From the NCBI GenBank assembly GCA_024235655.1, contig JACKLY010000001.1:434001-498000 (forward strand): DNA of 64,000 nt, in the 5' to 3' direction. Source of the stretch: Zoogloeaceae bacterium (GTDB lineage Bacteria > Pseudomonadota > Gammaproteobacteria > Burkholderiales > Rhodocyclaceae). The notes under the pieces are model-generated. The model had not been told where the DNA came from, made no database searches, and worked only from the letters and a program-made list of their open reading frames with translations. Shown here piece after piece: positions 1 to 8,777 of this stretch (the first letter of the stretch is position 1; each line of letters starts with the position of its first letter). The position numbers were made by a program, and so were the translations under genes.

Positions 1-896
1 TCCCAGACTTCCTTCGCGTGCACTGGAACAGCCGCCGCAGCTTCGCGCGCCAGGCCGATCTCTTCAAGACAATCCGTACCCAAGTCAGCACGGCGGAGGC
101 CGTGTTCCAGTTGCTGCGTAACATGGAAGAAGACTTGGATACCTACTTGGCCTTGTCCTCGCCAGAGCCCTCCGACTGGCCGCTGGAGGACAAGCAACTG
201 GCAGGGGTACTGAAAACCTTCCGGGTGCGGCAGCCGTTCCCACTGTTGCTGGCCGCCAAGCGAATCTTCGATGCACCTGACTTCACGGGATTGCTGCGGG
301 CTACGGTGGTGATCTCGATGCGGTTCAATGTGATCGGTTCCTACAGCACCGCCGAGCAAGAACGAAAGTACAACGAGGTCGCCGAACGCGTCGCAAGAAA
401 CGAGTTGAAAAATCTCGGGCAGGCGCTGCAATCCTTGCGTAGCATTTACCCGGATGATGCCGCGTTCAGAACAGCTTTCGCCGAGAAGGCGATCCGTACC
501 ACTGACTCTCGAAACAACCGCGTGGTACGGCTCATCCTCTGCGCGCTAGAAAAGCACCTGTCCGGCCAAGCCCATGACTTCGCCAGTGACGCCTTCAACA
601 TTGAGCATGTCCTGCCGCAAAACGCGCCGGACGGTTGGGGCGGGATCGGTAACGACGACGCAGAAGCCCTCGTGTACCGACTGGGCAACATGACGCTGCT
701 CCAGGCCGGTGCGAATCGTGACCTAGGCAACCTGGATTACGCCCAGAAGCGGACGACGTACCAGCAAAGCGGCTTTGCGATCACCAAGAAACTCGGCGAC
801 GACCACGCGGAGTGGACACCGGAGCGGATCGCCGCGCAACAGAACTGGATGGCGGCGCAGGCCACAGCGATCTGGCGCATTGCGCAATTGAGTTGA
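1..896 (+). CDS. DUF1524 (HNH-like) domain protein, 5'-truncated by window edge
   Basis: The reading frame is open to the first base of the window, so the true start lies upstream and the GTG at 18 is probably internal. The C-terminal half carries the DUF1524 signature: IEHVLPQN at about 600-625, followed by GNMTLLQ and NRDLGN near 690-730. That domain is an HNH-like nuclease module found in GmrSD-type modification-dependent enzymes and in DUF262 proteins encoded within type I restriction loci. The gene ends 7 bp before hsdS on the same strand, so it is probably part of the same operon. The N-terminal DUF262 half cannot be confirmed because it is cut off. Its role as an accessory defence nuclease is inferred from family and position. 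Confidence 0.8.
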   Translation, partial: PDFLRVHWNSRRSFARQADLFKTIRTQVSTAEAVFQLLRNMEEDLDTYLALSSPEPSDWPLEDKQLAGVLKTFRVRQPFPLLLAAKRIFDAPDFTGLLRATVVISMRFNVIGSYSTAEQERKYNEVAERVARNELKNLGQALQSLRSIYPDDAAFRTAFAEKAIRTTDSRNNRVVRLILCALEKHLSGQAHDFASDAFNIEHVLPQNAPDGWGGIGNDDAEALVYRLGNMTLLQAGANRDLGNLDYAQKRTTYQQSGFAITKKLGDDHAEWTPERIAAQQNWMAAQATAIWRIAQLS

Positions 897-903
897 GGCG
901 CGC

Positions 904-2226
904 ATGAGTCACTACAAGCCTTACCCGACCTACAAGGATTCCGAGGTCGAGTGGATCGGCAAGGTGCCGGAGCATTGGGACGTGATGCGGCTGCGTCACG
1001 TTGCAGCATTCAAGAACAGCAACGTGGACAAGAAGGCATACGATGGACAGGAGGCTGTCAGCCTGTGCAATTACACCGATGTCTATTACAACGAGTTCAT
1101 CACGCCGAATTTGCCGTTCATGCAGGCTACCGCCAGTCCTGCTGAGATCGAGCAGTTCACCCTGAAAAAGGGAGATGTGATCATCACGAAGGATTCGGAA
1201 GACCCATCTGACATCGGCATCCCTTCCTTGGTGAAGGAGGAAGTGCCCGGTGTCGTCTGCGGCTACCACCTGACCATGATCCGGGTGGCTGATTTCGACA
1301 CAGCCCGTCTTCTACATCGAATTCTTCAATCCCATCCGACGCAGGCCCATTTCTTCGTCGAGGCCCCTGGTATTACGCGCTACGGATTGAGCCAAGACGC
1401 CATTGGCGATCTGCGATTCTGCCTGCCGCCAGCAAATGAACGTGCAGCAATTACCGACCACCTCGACCGCGAAACCGCGTACATCGACGCGCTGATCGCC
1501 AAGAAGACCAAGTTCATCGAACTGCTGACCAAGAAGCGACAGGCGCTCATCACCCACGCCGTCACCAAGGGGCTGAACCCCAAGGCGAAGATGAAGCAGT
1601 CCGGGGTTGAGTGGATTGGAGAGGTGCCGGAGCACTGGAATATCGTCCAAAGCCGCCGACTCTTCTCAGAAAGAAAGGAAAGAGCTAGAGATGGCGATGT
1701 CCAGCTAACTGCGTCACAAAAATATGGCGTCATTCCCCAGTCAGAGTTCATGGAGCGAGAAGGGCGTCGAGTCATGCTAGTTAGCAAGGGCCATGACATT
1801 CTCAAGCACATCGAGCCTGAAGATTTCTTAATTAGCATGCGTAGCTTTGAGGGGGGGCTTGAGGAGTGTAAATCCTCTGGTTGTGTCAGTTCTGCGTATG
1901 TTCCTTTGGCACCAATCAAGTGGGTTTGGAATCCGTTTTTCCGGTATCTCTTTAAGTCGACAGGATATATTCAGGCTCTACAGAGCACTTCTGATCTTGT
2001 TAGAGATGGGCAGGCTCTACGGTTCGAGAATTTCTCAGAAGTGCCTTTGCTTCATGTTGATATTGATGAGCAACGCCAAATTGCCGAGTTTCTGGATCGC
2101 CAACTGGGGCGTATCGACGGCTTAATAACAAAGACCCAACTCAGCATCGACCTCCTTAAGAAACGCCGTTCCGCCCTTATTACCGCCGCCGTCACAGGCC
2201 AAATCGACCTTCGGGAGTCCGCATGA
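904..2226 (+). CDS. hsdS: Type I restriction-modification specificity subunit HsdS
   Basis: This is the DNA-recognition subunit of a type I restriction-modification complex. The 440-aa protein has the expected two-fold repeat. VEWIGxVPEHW occurs at residues 15-25 and again from about 235, starting two target-recognition domains. Each is closed by a helical conserved region (LLTKKRQALITHAVTKGL and LLKKRRSALITAAVTG). The ATG at 904 follows the upstream gene by 7 bp, and the stop overlaps hsdR by 4 bp (ATGA), indicating translational coupling. The second recognition domain (about 1660-2090) is visibly more AT-rich than the rest, which suggests domain exchange. hsdM is not in the window and presumably lies upstream. 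Confidence 0.95.
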   Translation: MSHYKPYPTYKDSEVEWIGKVPEHWDVMRLRHVAAFKNSNVDKKAYDGQEAVSLCNYTDVYYNEFITPNLPFMQATASPAEIEQFTLKKGDVIITKDSEDPSDIGIPSLVKEEVPGVVCGYHLTMIRVADFDTARLLHRILQSHPTQAHFFVEAPGITRYGLSQDAIGDLRFCLPPANERAAITDHLDRETAYIDALIAKKTKFIELLTKKRQALITHAVTKGLNPKAKMKQSGVEWIGEVPEHWNIVQSRRLFSERKERARDGDVQLTASQKYGVIPQSEFMEREGRRVMLVSKGHDILKHIEPEDFLISMRSFEGGLEECKSSGCVSSAYVPLAPIKWVWNPFFRYLFKSTGYIQALQSTSDLVRDGQALRFENFSEVPLLHVDIDEQRQIAEFLDRQLGRIDGLITKTQLSIDLLKKRRSALITAAVTGQIDLRESA

Positions 2227-5200
2227 CCGCCTCCGCCCACCAAGAGAAGCATTTCGAGGATTATGTCGTAAGCAGGCTCAAGGCTCAGGGCTGGAAGGTC
2301 GGTGACACCAAGCATTACGACACCGAATATGCACTTTATGTCGATGACTTGATTGCGTGGCTAAAGGACTCCGACCAGGGCGAGAAGTGGGCCAAGCTCC
2401 AGAAGGACAACGGCGAGCGTGCCCGCGATGTGCTGATGGATCGGCTCGCAAAGGCAATAGAAACTCACGGCACCATTCAGGTTCTGCGGAACGGCTTCTC
2501 CATCGCTGGCTGCGGTCATATCGACCTCTCCGAAGCAGCCCCCGAAGACAAGCGCAACGAGACGGTGCTAAAACGCTACGCGGCGAACATCCTGCGCGTG
2601 GTGCCGCAACTCAAATACCATCCGTCCCGTGAACTGGCCATTGATCTCGTCCTGTTCATCAACGGCATCCCCGTCGCCACGGTGGAACTCAAGACAGATT
2701 TCACGCAGTCAGCGGAAGCGGCGATGGATCAATACCGCACCGACCGGCTTCCCTTCGACCCCAAGACCAAACGCCGCGAGCCGCTGCTGACCTTCAAGCG
2801 AGGGGCCATTGTGCACTTCGCCATGTCCGACTCGGACATCCAGATGACGACAAAGCTTGATGGCGAGAACACCCGCTTCCTGCCGTTCAACCAAGGTAAC
2901 GAGGGGCATGCCGGCAACCCGCCGCGCAAGGACAAGGAATACCCGGTCGCCTACTTCTGGGAATCGATCTGCCAGCGCGATGCCTGGCTGCGCATCTTCC
3001 ACAGCTTCGTTTATGTCGAGAAAAAGGATGTTGTCGACCTGAAAGGCAACTGGTCGAAGAAGGAAACCCTGATCTTCCCGCGCTACCACCAGTGGGAATC
3101 GGTCAATGCAATGATCACGGATGCTCGCGCCAATGGCCCCGGCATGCAGTACCTGGCCGACCAAAGTGCAGGCTCCGGCAAGACCAGCACCATTTCCTGG
3201 ACAGCCCACGATCTGGTCAAGCTGCGTCGTGACAACGGTGAGGCGATCTTCAACAGCGTCATTATCGTGACAGACAGGAACGTGCTGGACAGCCAGCTTC
3301 AGGACGCCGTCCGGCAGATCGACCATCAGTTTGGCGTAATCGCTGCCATCGACCGGCAGAAGTCATCGAAGTCGAAGAGCAAACAACTGGCCGAAGCGCT
3401 GATGGCTGGCACCCCCATCATCGTCGTGACTATCCAGACCTTCCCCTTTGCGATGGAAGCCATCGTCACCGAGAAGGGGCTGAAGGACAAGAGCTTTGCC
3501 GTCATCATCGACGAAGCACACAACTCGCAGACTGGTTCGACGGCGGCAAAACTTCAGACTGCGCTTTCCTTGAGCGGTAAAGGCAAGATGGCCTCGCTGA
3601 CCGTGGAAGAGCTACTGGAGCAATTGCAGAAGTCGCGGGCACGGCCTAAGAACATCAGCTATTTCGCCTTTACTGGCACGCCCAAGCACGCCACGCTAAT
3701 GCTGTTTGGGCGTCCGGCCGATCCAACACGACCCGCATCCAAGGACAACCTGCCGCAGCCCTTCCGTCGCTATCCCATGCGACAGGCCATCGAGGAGGGG
3801 TTCATTCTCGACGTGCTCAAGGGCTACGTTCCCTACAAGACCGCCTTCAATCTCGCCAAACAGGTCGAGGACAGCAAGCGAGTCAGCGGCAAGGCAGCCA
3901 AACGTGCGCTAGCCCAGTGGATGTCCCTGCACCCGACCAACGTCACCCAGAAGGTGCAATTCATCGTTGAGCACTTCAGCAAGAACATCGCCCACCGGCT
4001 CGATGGCAAGGCCAAGGCCATGGTAGTGACGAGTTCCCGCGCTGCTGCCATACGCTACAAGCGGGGATTCGATAGCTACATCAAGAAACACCCAGAACAT
4101 GCTGGCATCCGGTCTCTGGTGGCTTTCTCAGGCAAGATGACTGGCAAGCAGGTGATGCATGCCGACGATGAGCGCATTGGTGGTGAGCCCTTCATTGTCG
4201 ATGAGGGCGATGAATTCACTGAAACCAGCATGAATCCGGATGTCGCCGGCCAGGACTTGCGGAATGCCTTTGAACGCCCCGAGTACAGGGTCATGCTGGT
4301 GGCCGACAAGTTCCAGACCGGCTTTGACCAGCCCAAGCTGGTCGGCATGTACGTCGACAAGAAGATCGCCAATGACGTAGAAATCGTCCAGACGTTCTCC
4401 CGCCTCAACCGGACGGCCCCCGGCAAGGACGAAGTGTTCATCATCGATTTCGTGAATGACCCGGAGACCGTCCGACAAGCATTCGCCAAATACGATGACG
4501 GCGCGGTCATCGACGACATTCAGGACTTGAACGTCGTCTACGAGATCAAGGAACAACTGGACGGTCAGGGGCTTTACGAAACCGAGGATCTGGAGAGCTT
4601 CAAGGAAGCTCGCTTCAAGACCATCCGCGACATCACCAATGCTCAGGAGCCGCAGCACAAGGCTCTGTATGCCGCTACAGAACGTCCGACCCGCCTTTTC
4701 AATCAGCGACTGAAGATGCTGCGGGAAGGGGTCGAAACCTGGGAAGCGGCGTTCGAGAAGGCCCGCAAACAGGGCAACAAGGATGGTATGCAGGCGGCAG
4801 ACCACCATCGGCATGAATTCGGCGACCAGATCAGGACGCTGATGGGGTTCAAGTCGAGTTTGGGCCGTTTCTGCCGGACCTACGCATACGTCGCGCAGTT
4901 GATCGATCTGGGCGATCCGGCGTTGGAGAACTTCGCCGCCTTCGCCAAGCTGCTCCAGAAGCGTCTCAATGGCGAACCGCCGGAGTCCGTCGATTTGAAG
5001 GGATTGGTACTTACCGGATTCGACATCAAGCAGAAGGAAGATACCCCTGACGAGGATGCCGATAAGCCTGTCCTGAAGCCCATTGGCCCCGGCGGACTGA
5101 CGCGCATTGGCGACGATCCGCACTACGTTACCGAAATCATTGACCGGCTGAACCGGTTATTCGGCAATGCCACGCCGTTGCGTGACCAGGCGACCTTCGT

Positions 5201-5456
5201 GAACCATATCGTTTCCATCGCCAAGGAAAACGATGTTGTGGTCGCGCAGGTGGAAAACAACACCCGTGAACAGGCGCTAAAGGGCAACCTGCCGGGGGCG
5301 GTACAACAGGGCGTAGTCCGTGCGCTCAGTTCCCATCAGAAACTGGCCACGCTGGTTCTGAAGTCGGATCGACAGGCGATGTCCGCCTTGACCGATGTGA
5401 TTTACGAGTTGCTGCGTAACAATCGGACCATCGACTTGGACGATCTGGATGTTTGA
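2223..5456 (+). CDS. hsdR: Type I restriction endonuclease subunit HsdR
   Basis: This is the motor and nuclease subunit of the type I complex, which translocates DNA using ATP and cuts away from the recognition site. The 1077-aa length is normal for the family. The N-terminal nuclease region shows the D...E-x-K core (IDLVLFIN then VATVELKTD, about residues 138-160). Walker A is AGSGKTST near residue 316, and the DEAH box is IIDEAHNSQ near residue 430. The helicase C-terminal half includes VADKFQTGFDQPKL and QTFSRLNRT. It overlaps hsdS by 4 bp. Its last 8 bp overlap the start of the transposase gene in another frame, an unusual arrangement discussed in the findings. Confidence 0.97.
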   Translation: MTASAHQEKHFEDYVVSRLKAQGWKVGDTKHYDTEYALYVDDLIAWLKDSDQGEKWAKLQKDNGERARDVLMDRLAKAIETHGTIQVLRNGFSIAGCGHIDLSEAAPEDKRNETVLKRYAANILRVVPQLKYHPSRELAIDLVLFINGIPVATVELKTDFTQSAEAAMDQYRTDRLPFDPKTKRREPLLTFKRGAIVHFAMSDSDIQMTTKLDGENTRFLPFNQGNEGHAGNPPRKDKEYPVAYFWESICQRDAWLRIFHSFVYVEKKDVVDLKGNWSKKETLIFPRYHQWESVNAMITDARANGPGMQYLADQSAGSGKTSTISWTAHDLVKLRRDNGEAIFNSVIIVTDRNVLDSQLQDAVRQIDHQFGVIAAIDRQKSSKSKSKQLAEALMAGTPIIVVTIQTFPFAMEAIVTEKGLKDKSFAVIIDEAHNSQTGSTAAKLQTALSLSGKGKMASLTVEELLEQLQKSRARPKNISYFAFTGTPKHATLMLFGRPADPTRPASKDNLPQPFRRYPMRQAIEEGFILDVLKGYVPYKTAFNLAKQVEDSKRVSGKAAKRALAQWMSLHPTNVTQKVQFIVEHFSKNIAHRLDGKAKAMVVTSSRAAAIRYKRGFDSYIKKHPEHAGIRSLVAFSGKMTGKQVMHADDERIGGEPFIVDEGDEFTETSMNPDVAGQDLRNAFERPEYRVMLVADKFQTGFDQPKLVGMYVDKKIANDVEIVQTFSRLNRTAPGKDEVFIIDFVNDPETVRQAFAKYDDGAVIDDIQDLNVVYEIKEQLDGQGLYETEDLESFKEARFKTIRDITNAQEPQHKALYAATERPTRLFNQRLKMLREGVETWEAAFEKARKQGNKDGMQAADHHRHEFGDQIRTLMGFKSSLGRFCRTYAYVAQLIDLGDPALENFAAFAKLLQKRLNGEPPESVDLKGLVLTGFDIKQKEDTPDEDADKPVLKPIGPGGLTRIGDDPHYVTEIIDRLNRLFGNATPLRDQATFVNHIVSIAKENDVVVAQVENNTREQALKGNLPGAVQQGVVRALSSHQKLATLVLKSDRQAMSALTDVIYELLRNNRTIDLDDLDV

Positions 5457-6732
5457 TCTGCTACGACTGCCAGGCGTCAAGCCGGTCGATCTGCGGACAG
5501 GCAGCAACAGAATCACCATTGTTGCCGAGGTCGTCGATGACACCCCTCCGGTATGCGAGGGGTGCGGGAAGCCAATGTATCGTCATGGCAAGCGTAAGAA
5601 CACGTTTGCCGATACGCCGATGGAAATGCAGCCCGTTCGACTAGAGGTTGAACGGCCACGCTACCGCTGCGATGTGTGCAAGAACATGGTGGTACCGGAA
5701 CTAGCGTTCCTTGATGAACGCCGTCGTGCCACGAAGCGACTCGTTGACGTCGTTCGTGAGCGTTGTCTTGGTACGACCTTTCACGATATGGCTGACCATA
5801 CCGGGCTATCGGTGAATTCGGTCAAGAACATCGCCTTGGACATGATTGCGGAGCTTGATCGCACTGTCCGTTATGAAACTCCAGTCATTCTCGGAATCGA
5901 CGAGGTGAATCTGGCTGGCGATATGCGTTGCGTGCTCACCAATCTGGCGACCAACAACGTCTTCGACATGCTACCCGAGCGGACGCAGGAACATCTGAAA
6001 CCGTTCTTCAGGGATTTGCGCGACCGGGAGCGCGTGGAATGGGTCTGCACCGACATGTGGCGGCCATTCAAGCGCTCGTTCGCCAAATACTTGCCTAACG
6101 CGAAGCTGGTGATCGATAAGTTCCATGTGCTCAAAGCTGCCTCGGAGGCGCTGGAGACCGAGCGCAAGATTTGTCAGGCGCAACTGAGCAAGAACCAGCG
6201 CATTCACGTCAAGAAGTCGATTCGCTGGATTACCTTGAAACGCCCCAAGAACCTCTCGCCAGAGGAACAGGAAGCTTTGGTTGAGGTGCGGCGGTCATTT
6301 CCCGCCATCGCGGAAGCCTATGACTTCAAGGAACTGTTCTACCGGATTTACGATGATCCGAACGTCGACTCTGCCAAGCGTGCTTTCGAGGCATGGGAGA
6401 ACTCTTTGCCCGTCCAGGGGCTGGACGATTTCAAGAGGCTCGCCAAGACAGTCCACAACCACTACGACGACATCTTCATGTACTGGAATTCGCCGGTACG
6501 GATCACTAACGCCTACACCGAATGCCTGAACGGCCTGACGAAGCTGGCCAACAGGATGGGGCGTGGTTACAGCTACGAAATCATCCGGGCCAAGGTGCTA
6601 TATGCGAAGTACGCCCGGAAGGTGGGTAGTGGCGTCAGGATTGCGGCAGCGTCTGGGAGCCAGCAGACGGTTGAATATGGGCCGCATATTCCGACCCTGG
6701 TCGAGAGTGCCGAGTCGGGTGAGATGGACTGA
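5449..6732 (+). CDS. ISL3-family transposase
   Basis: The protein (427 aa) has the ISL3 family plan. It opens with MFDLLRLPG and a zinc-binding head (CEGCGKPMYRHG, then CDVCKN). A DDE catalytic domain follows, with candidate residues D151 (GIDEVN), D202 (CTDMW) and E358 (NAYTECLNG). The N-terminus is canonical for the family, so the start is accepted although it overlaps the end of hsdR by 8 bp. No convincing terminal inverted repeats or target duplications could be recognised. It could be an intact element whose left end lies inside hsdR, or an immobile relic carried by the island. It sits directly beside the broken pqiB gene. Confidence 0.9.
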   Translation: MFDLLRLPGVKPVDLRTGSNRITIVAEVVDDTPPVCEGCGKPMYRHGKRKNTFADTPMEMQPVRLEVERPRYRCDVCKNMVVPELAFLDERRRATKRLVDVVRERCLGTTFHDMADHTGLSVNSVKNIALDMIAELDRTVRYETPVILGIDEVNLAGDMRCVLTNLATNNVFDMLPERTQEHLKPFFRDLRDRERVEWVCTDMWRPFKRSFAKYLPNAKLVIDKFHVLKAASEALETERKICQAQLSKNQRIHVKKSIRWITLKRPKNLSPEEQEALVEVRRSFPAIAEAYDFKELFYRIYDDPNVDSAKRAFEAWENSLPVQGLDDFKRLAKTVHNHYDDIFMYWNSPVRITNAYTECLNGLTKLANRMGRGYSYEIIRAKVLYAKYARKVGSGVRIAAASGSQQTVEYGPHIPTLVESAESGEMD

Positions 6733-8104
6733 AAAGTCCGTTTCCAACCAAATAGGGGTTCCGTCGAATCAGCATTTCGTGGTCAGCTTCAACCAAACCC
6801 GGTCTTACTCGAAACGGGTTTCCAACCAACCAAATTTCTAATTTCCAACCCCAGATTGCACATAGCCGATCAAACTTGACCTTCGGGGCCTCCGGAAAGA
6901 AATCGACCCCGACATACAGCTGCCCGGTGAGCAGATTGCCGGTCTGTAACTGGGCGCGGAACCCGCGTTCGACGAAACGTTGCAGCCGGCGATTCCGCTC
7001 TGCTTCAGTCTTCGGTGGGGGAAGGGCAGCGGCCGCATTGCGGGAACGGGCGCGTAAACGGTCCGGATAGAAGTAGATATCGACGGGCTGCACAAACTCC
7101 AGTGTCTCCTGGTCGAATTCCGTGCCGACATGAACCACCTCGCCGATGTTGACCCCTCTGAATTCGACCGGGGCGCCAACGGACAGGCCGCGCACCGATT
7201 CCTTGAACAGGATCGTGAAATGCTCGATCTGTACATCAGGGGTTTTCATGGCCTCGCCGCGTGAGCTGTAGAGTTTGAAGTGACTGCTTGCGGTGGCAGC
7301 TGTTTCAGCAGGCGACTCTGTATTGCTGCGCGACAGCGCAACACGATCCGTTGCCGGAGACTCAAATGCAATGCCGCCGATCATGATAGAAACCAGAGAT
7401 TCTGTCTGCACTTGCAGGCCGGCAGCACTCAACGAAACATCGATACCACTGGCATTCCAGAAACGGGAGTTGGCCGTGACGTATTTGTCATAGGGGGCAT
7501 AAATGAAAACCTTGAGGGTAACTCCACGCCCATCCTTGTCCAGTTCGTAGGCAGTCACTTCGCCGACTGGCAGGCGCCTGAAATAGACAGGCGCGCCGAC
7601 GTCGTGCGAACCGAGGTTAGGTGCATGCAGAATGAATTCCCGTCCCGCCGAATCGCTGGTCACAATCGGCGCTACTTCGAGCGCAACAAAGTGCGATTTT
7701 GCCTTGTGCGATTTGCCAACATCGAGTGCGATATAAGGCCCGGCGAGCAAGGTGCCCAGGCCCGAAACGCCCGTGGCCGTAACACGTGGTCGGACGATCC
7801 AGAAACGGGTGTCCTCAAGCAGGAAATCGGCAGCGTCCTTGCCAAGTTCGATGGTGGCCAGAACGTGCTGCCTGTCCTTGTCCAGCGTGACATCCTTGAC
7901 CAGCCCGATATTGACATCCTTGAACTTGACGTGGGTCTTGCCGGGCTCCAGCCCGTCGCCGCTCTTGAAGCTGACGGTGATGGTCGGTCCGCGCTCATTG
8001 AATGCCTGTACCGCAAGAAAGATCCCGACCAGTACAGCCAGAATGGGGATGGCCCAGATGATCTGCGGTGCCCAGCGCTGCTTTTGCCTGGCGGCGGCAG
8101 GCAA
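6635..8104 (-). CDS. pqiB: Intermembrane transport protein PqiB, C-terminally truncated
   Basis: PqiB is an inner-membrane-anchored MCE protein that forms a periplasmic tube for lipid or substrate movement between membranes. The remnant has an N-terminal membrane helix (IIWAIPILAVLVGIFLAV) and three MCE domains at roughly residues 40-135, 155-265 and 290-410. Family resemblance stops after PKVKFD (about 6869). The remaining ~78 residues are translated island DNA running antisense into the transposase, so the C-terminal coiled-coil needle is missing and the protein is probably non-functional. The start is uncertain: TTG at 8104 is the first usable codon, but in-frame sequence continues upstream to non-standard ATT or CTG codons overlapping pqiA2. 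Confidence 0.85.
   Translation of the reverse strand: MPAAARQKQRWAPQIIWAIPILAVLVGIFLAVQAFNERGPTITVSFKSGDGLEPGKTHVKFKDVNIGLVKDVTLDKDRQHVLATIELGKDAADFLLEDTRFWIVRPRVTATGVSGLGTLLAGPYIALDVGKSHKAKSHFVALEVAPIVTSDSAGREFILHAPNLGSHDVGAPVYFRRLPVGEVTAYELDKDGRGVTLKVFIYAPYDKYVTANSRFWNASGIDVSLSAAGLQVQTESLVSIMIGGIAFESPATDRVALSRSNTESPAETAATASSHFKLYSSRGEAMKTPDVQIEHFTILFKESVRGLSVGAPVEFRGVNIGEVVHVGTEFDQETLEFVQPVDIYFYPDRLRARSRNAAAALPPPKTEAERNRRLQRFVERGFRAQLQTGNLLTGQLYVGVDFFPEAPKVKFDRLCAIWGWKLEIWLVGNPFRVRPGLVEADHEMLIRRNPYLVGNGLFSPSHPTRHSRPGSEYAAHIQPSAGSQTLPQS
6733..6868. repeat. Island right border with repeated TTTGGTTGGAAAC motif
   Basis: This 136-bp stretch lies between the transposase stop and the point where homology to pqiB begins (about 6868). 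Read on the minus strand, TTTGGTTGGAAAC or close variants occur at about 6741-6752, 6787-6799, 6818-6834 and, shortened, 6841-6852. Such short direct repeats could be transposase- or recombinase-binding sites at the element end. No clear inverted terminal repeat to the hsdR side was seen. Confidence 0.5.
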
Positions 8105-8132
8105 ATTCGTTAGATCATGGTGTTGGTGAGTA

Positions 8133-8777
8133 TCAGAAATTTTCAGTCTCCCGCAGGTCTTTCGAATCGACAGAGTCCCAGATCAGCCTTGGGTCAAAGC
8201 TCTCGGCAGCAAACATGGTCAACACCACCACGGCGCCGAAGGCGATGGCCCCGGTGCCGACATTGATGGTCATCAGACTGCCGAACTGCACCAGTGCTGT
8301 CAGCATGGCCGCCACATAGACGTCGATCATCGACCAGCGGCCAACGAATTCCAGCACCCGATACAGTTTCGTTCGTTCGCGTGGTGCCCAGCGCGAACGG
8401 CGATGAACGGAAACCAGAAGATAGGTCAGTGAAAGAAGTTTCGCTACCGGAATGACGATGCTGGCCATGAACAGGATGACGGCCAGAGGGGGCGAGCCGG
8501 ATGTCCACAGGTAGATGACGCCGCTCAGGATGGTGTCGTTCTCCGTGCCGAACAGCGAGCCGGATTTCATGACGGGCAGCACGTTCGCCGGAACAATCAG
8601 GACATAGGCGGCAATCAACAAAGCCCAGGTGCGTGAGAGGCTGTCCGGCTTGCGGAAATGCAGGCTGGCGCCACAGCGCATGCAACTCAGGCGGTGTGCT
8701 TCCGTTCCTGCCTGATGGATCTGGCCGCAGATGTGGCAGGCGAGTATGCCCGCTCTGCTGGCTGTTAATGCCCTCAT
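8133..8777 (-). CDS. pqiA: Paraquat-inducible protein A, second half-protein
   Basis: An inner-membrane PqiA-family protein of 214 aa. It opens with a zinc-ribbon-like head (CHICGQIHQAG, then LSCMRCGASLHFRK), followed by four hydrophobic segments including LLIAAYVLIVPANVLPVM and VILFMASIVIPVAKLLSLTY. In E. coli, PqiA is one ~417-aa chain with two such units; here the units are separate genes. The ATG start overlaps the upstream unit's stop by 4 bp (ATGA), so the two are translationally coupled. It is expected to work with PqiB in envelope lipid transport, but the downstream pqiB is truncated. Confidence 0.9.
   Translation of the reverse strand: MRALTASRAGILACHICGQIHQAGTEAHRLSCMRCGASLHFRKPDSLSRTWALLIAAYVLIVPANVLPVMKSGSLFGTENDTILSGVIYLWTSGSPPLAVILFMASIVIPVAKLLSLTYLLVSVHRRSRWAPRERTKLYRVLEFVGRWSMIDVYVAAMLTALVQFGSLMTINVGTGAIAFGAVVVLTMFAAESFDPRLIWDSVDSKDLRETENF

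Noticed and set aside
4128..5123. 331-codon minus-strand frame
   Set aside because: It is a shadow of hsdR with no family signature.
6741..6852. Possible CRISPR array
   Set aside because: The repeats are only about 8-13 bp, irregularly spaced and few; no spacers or cas genes are present.
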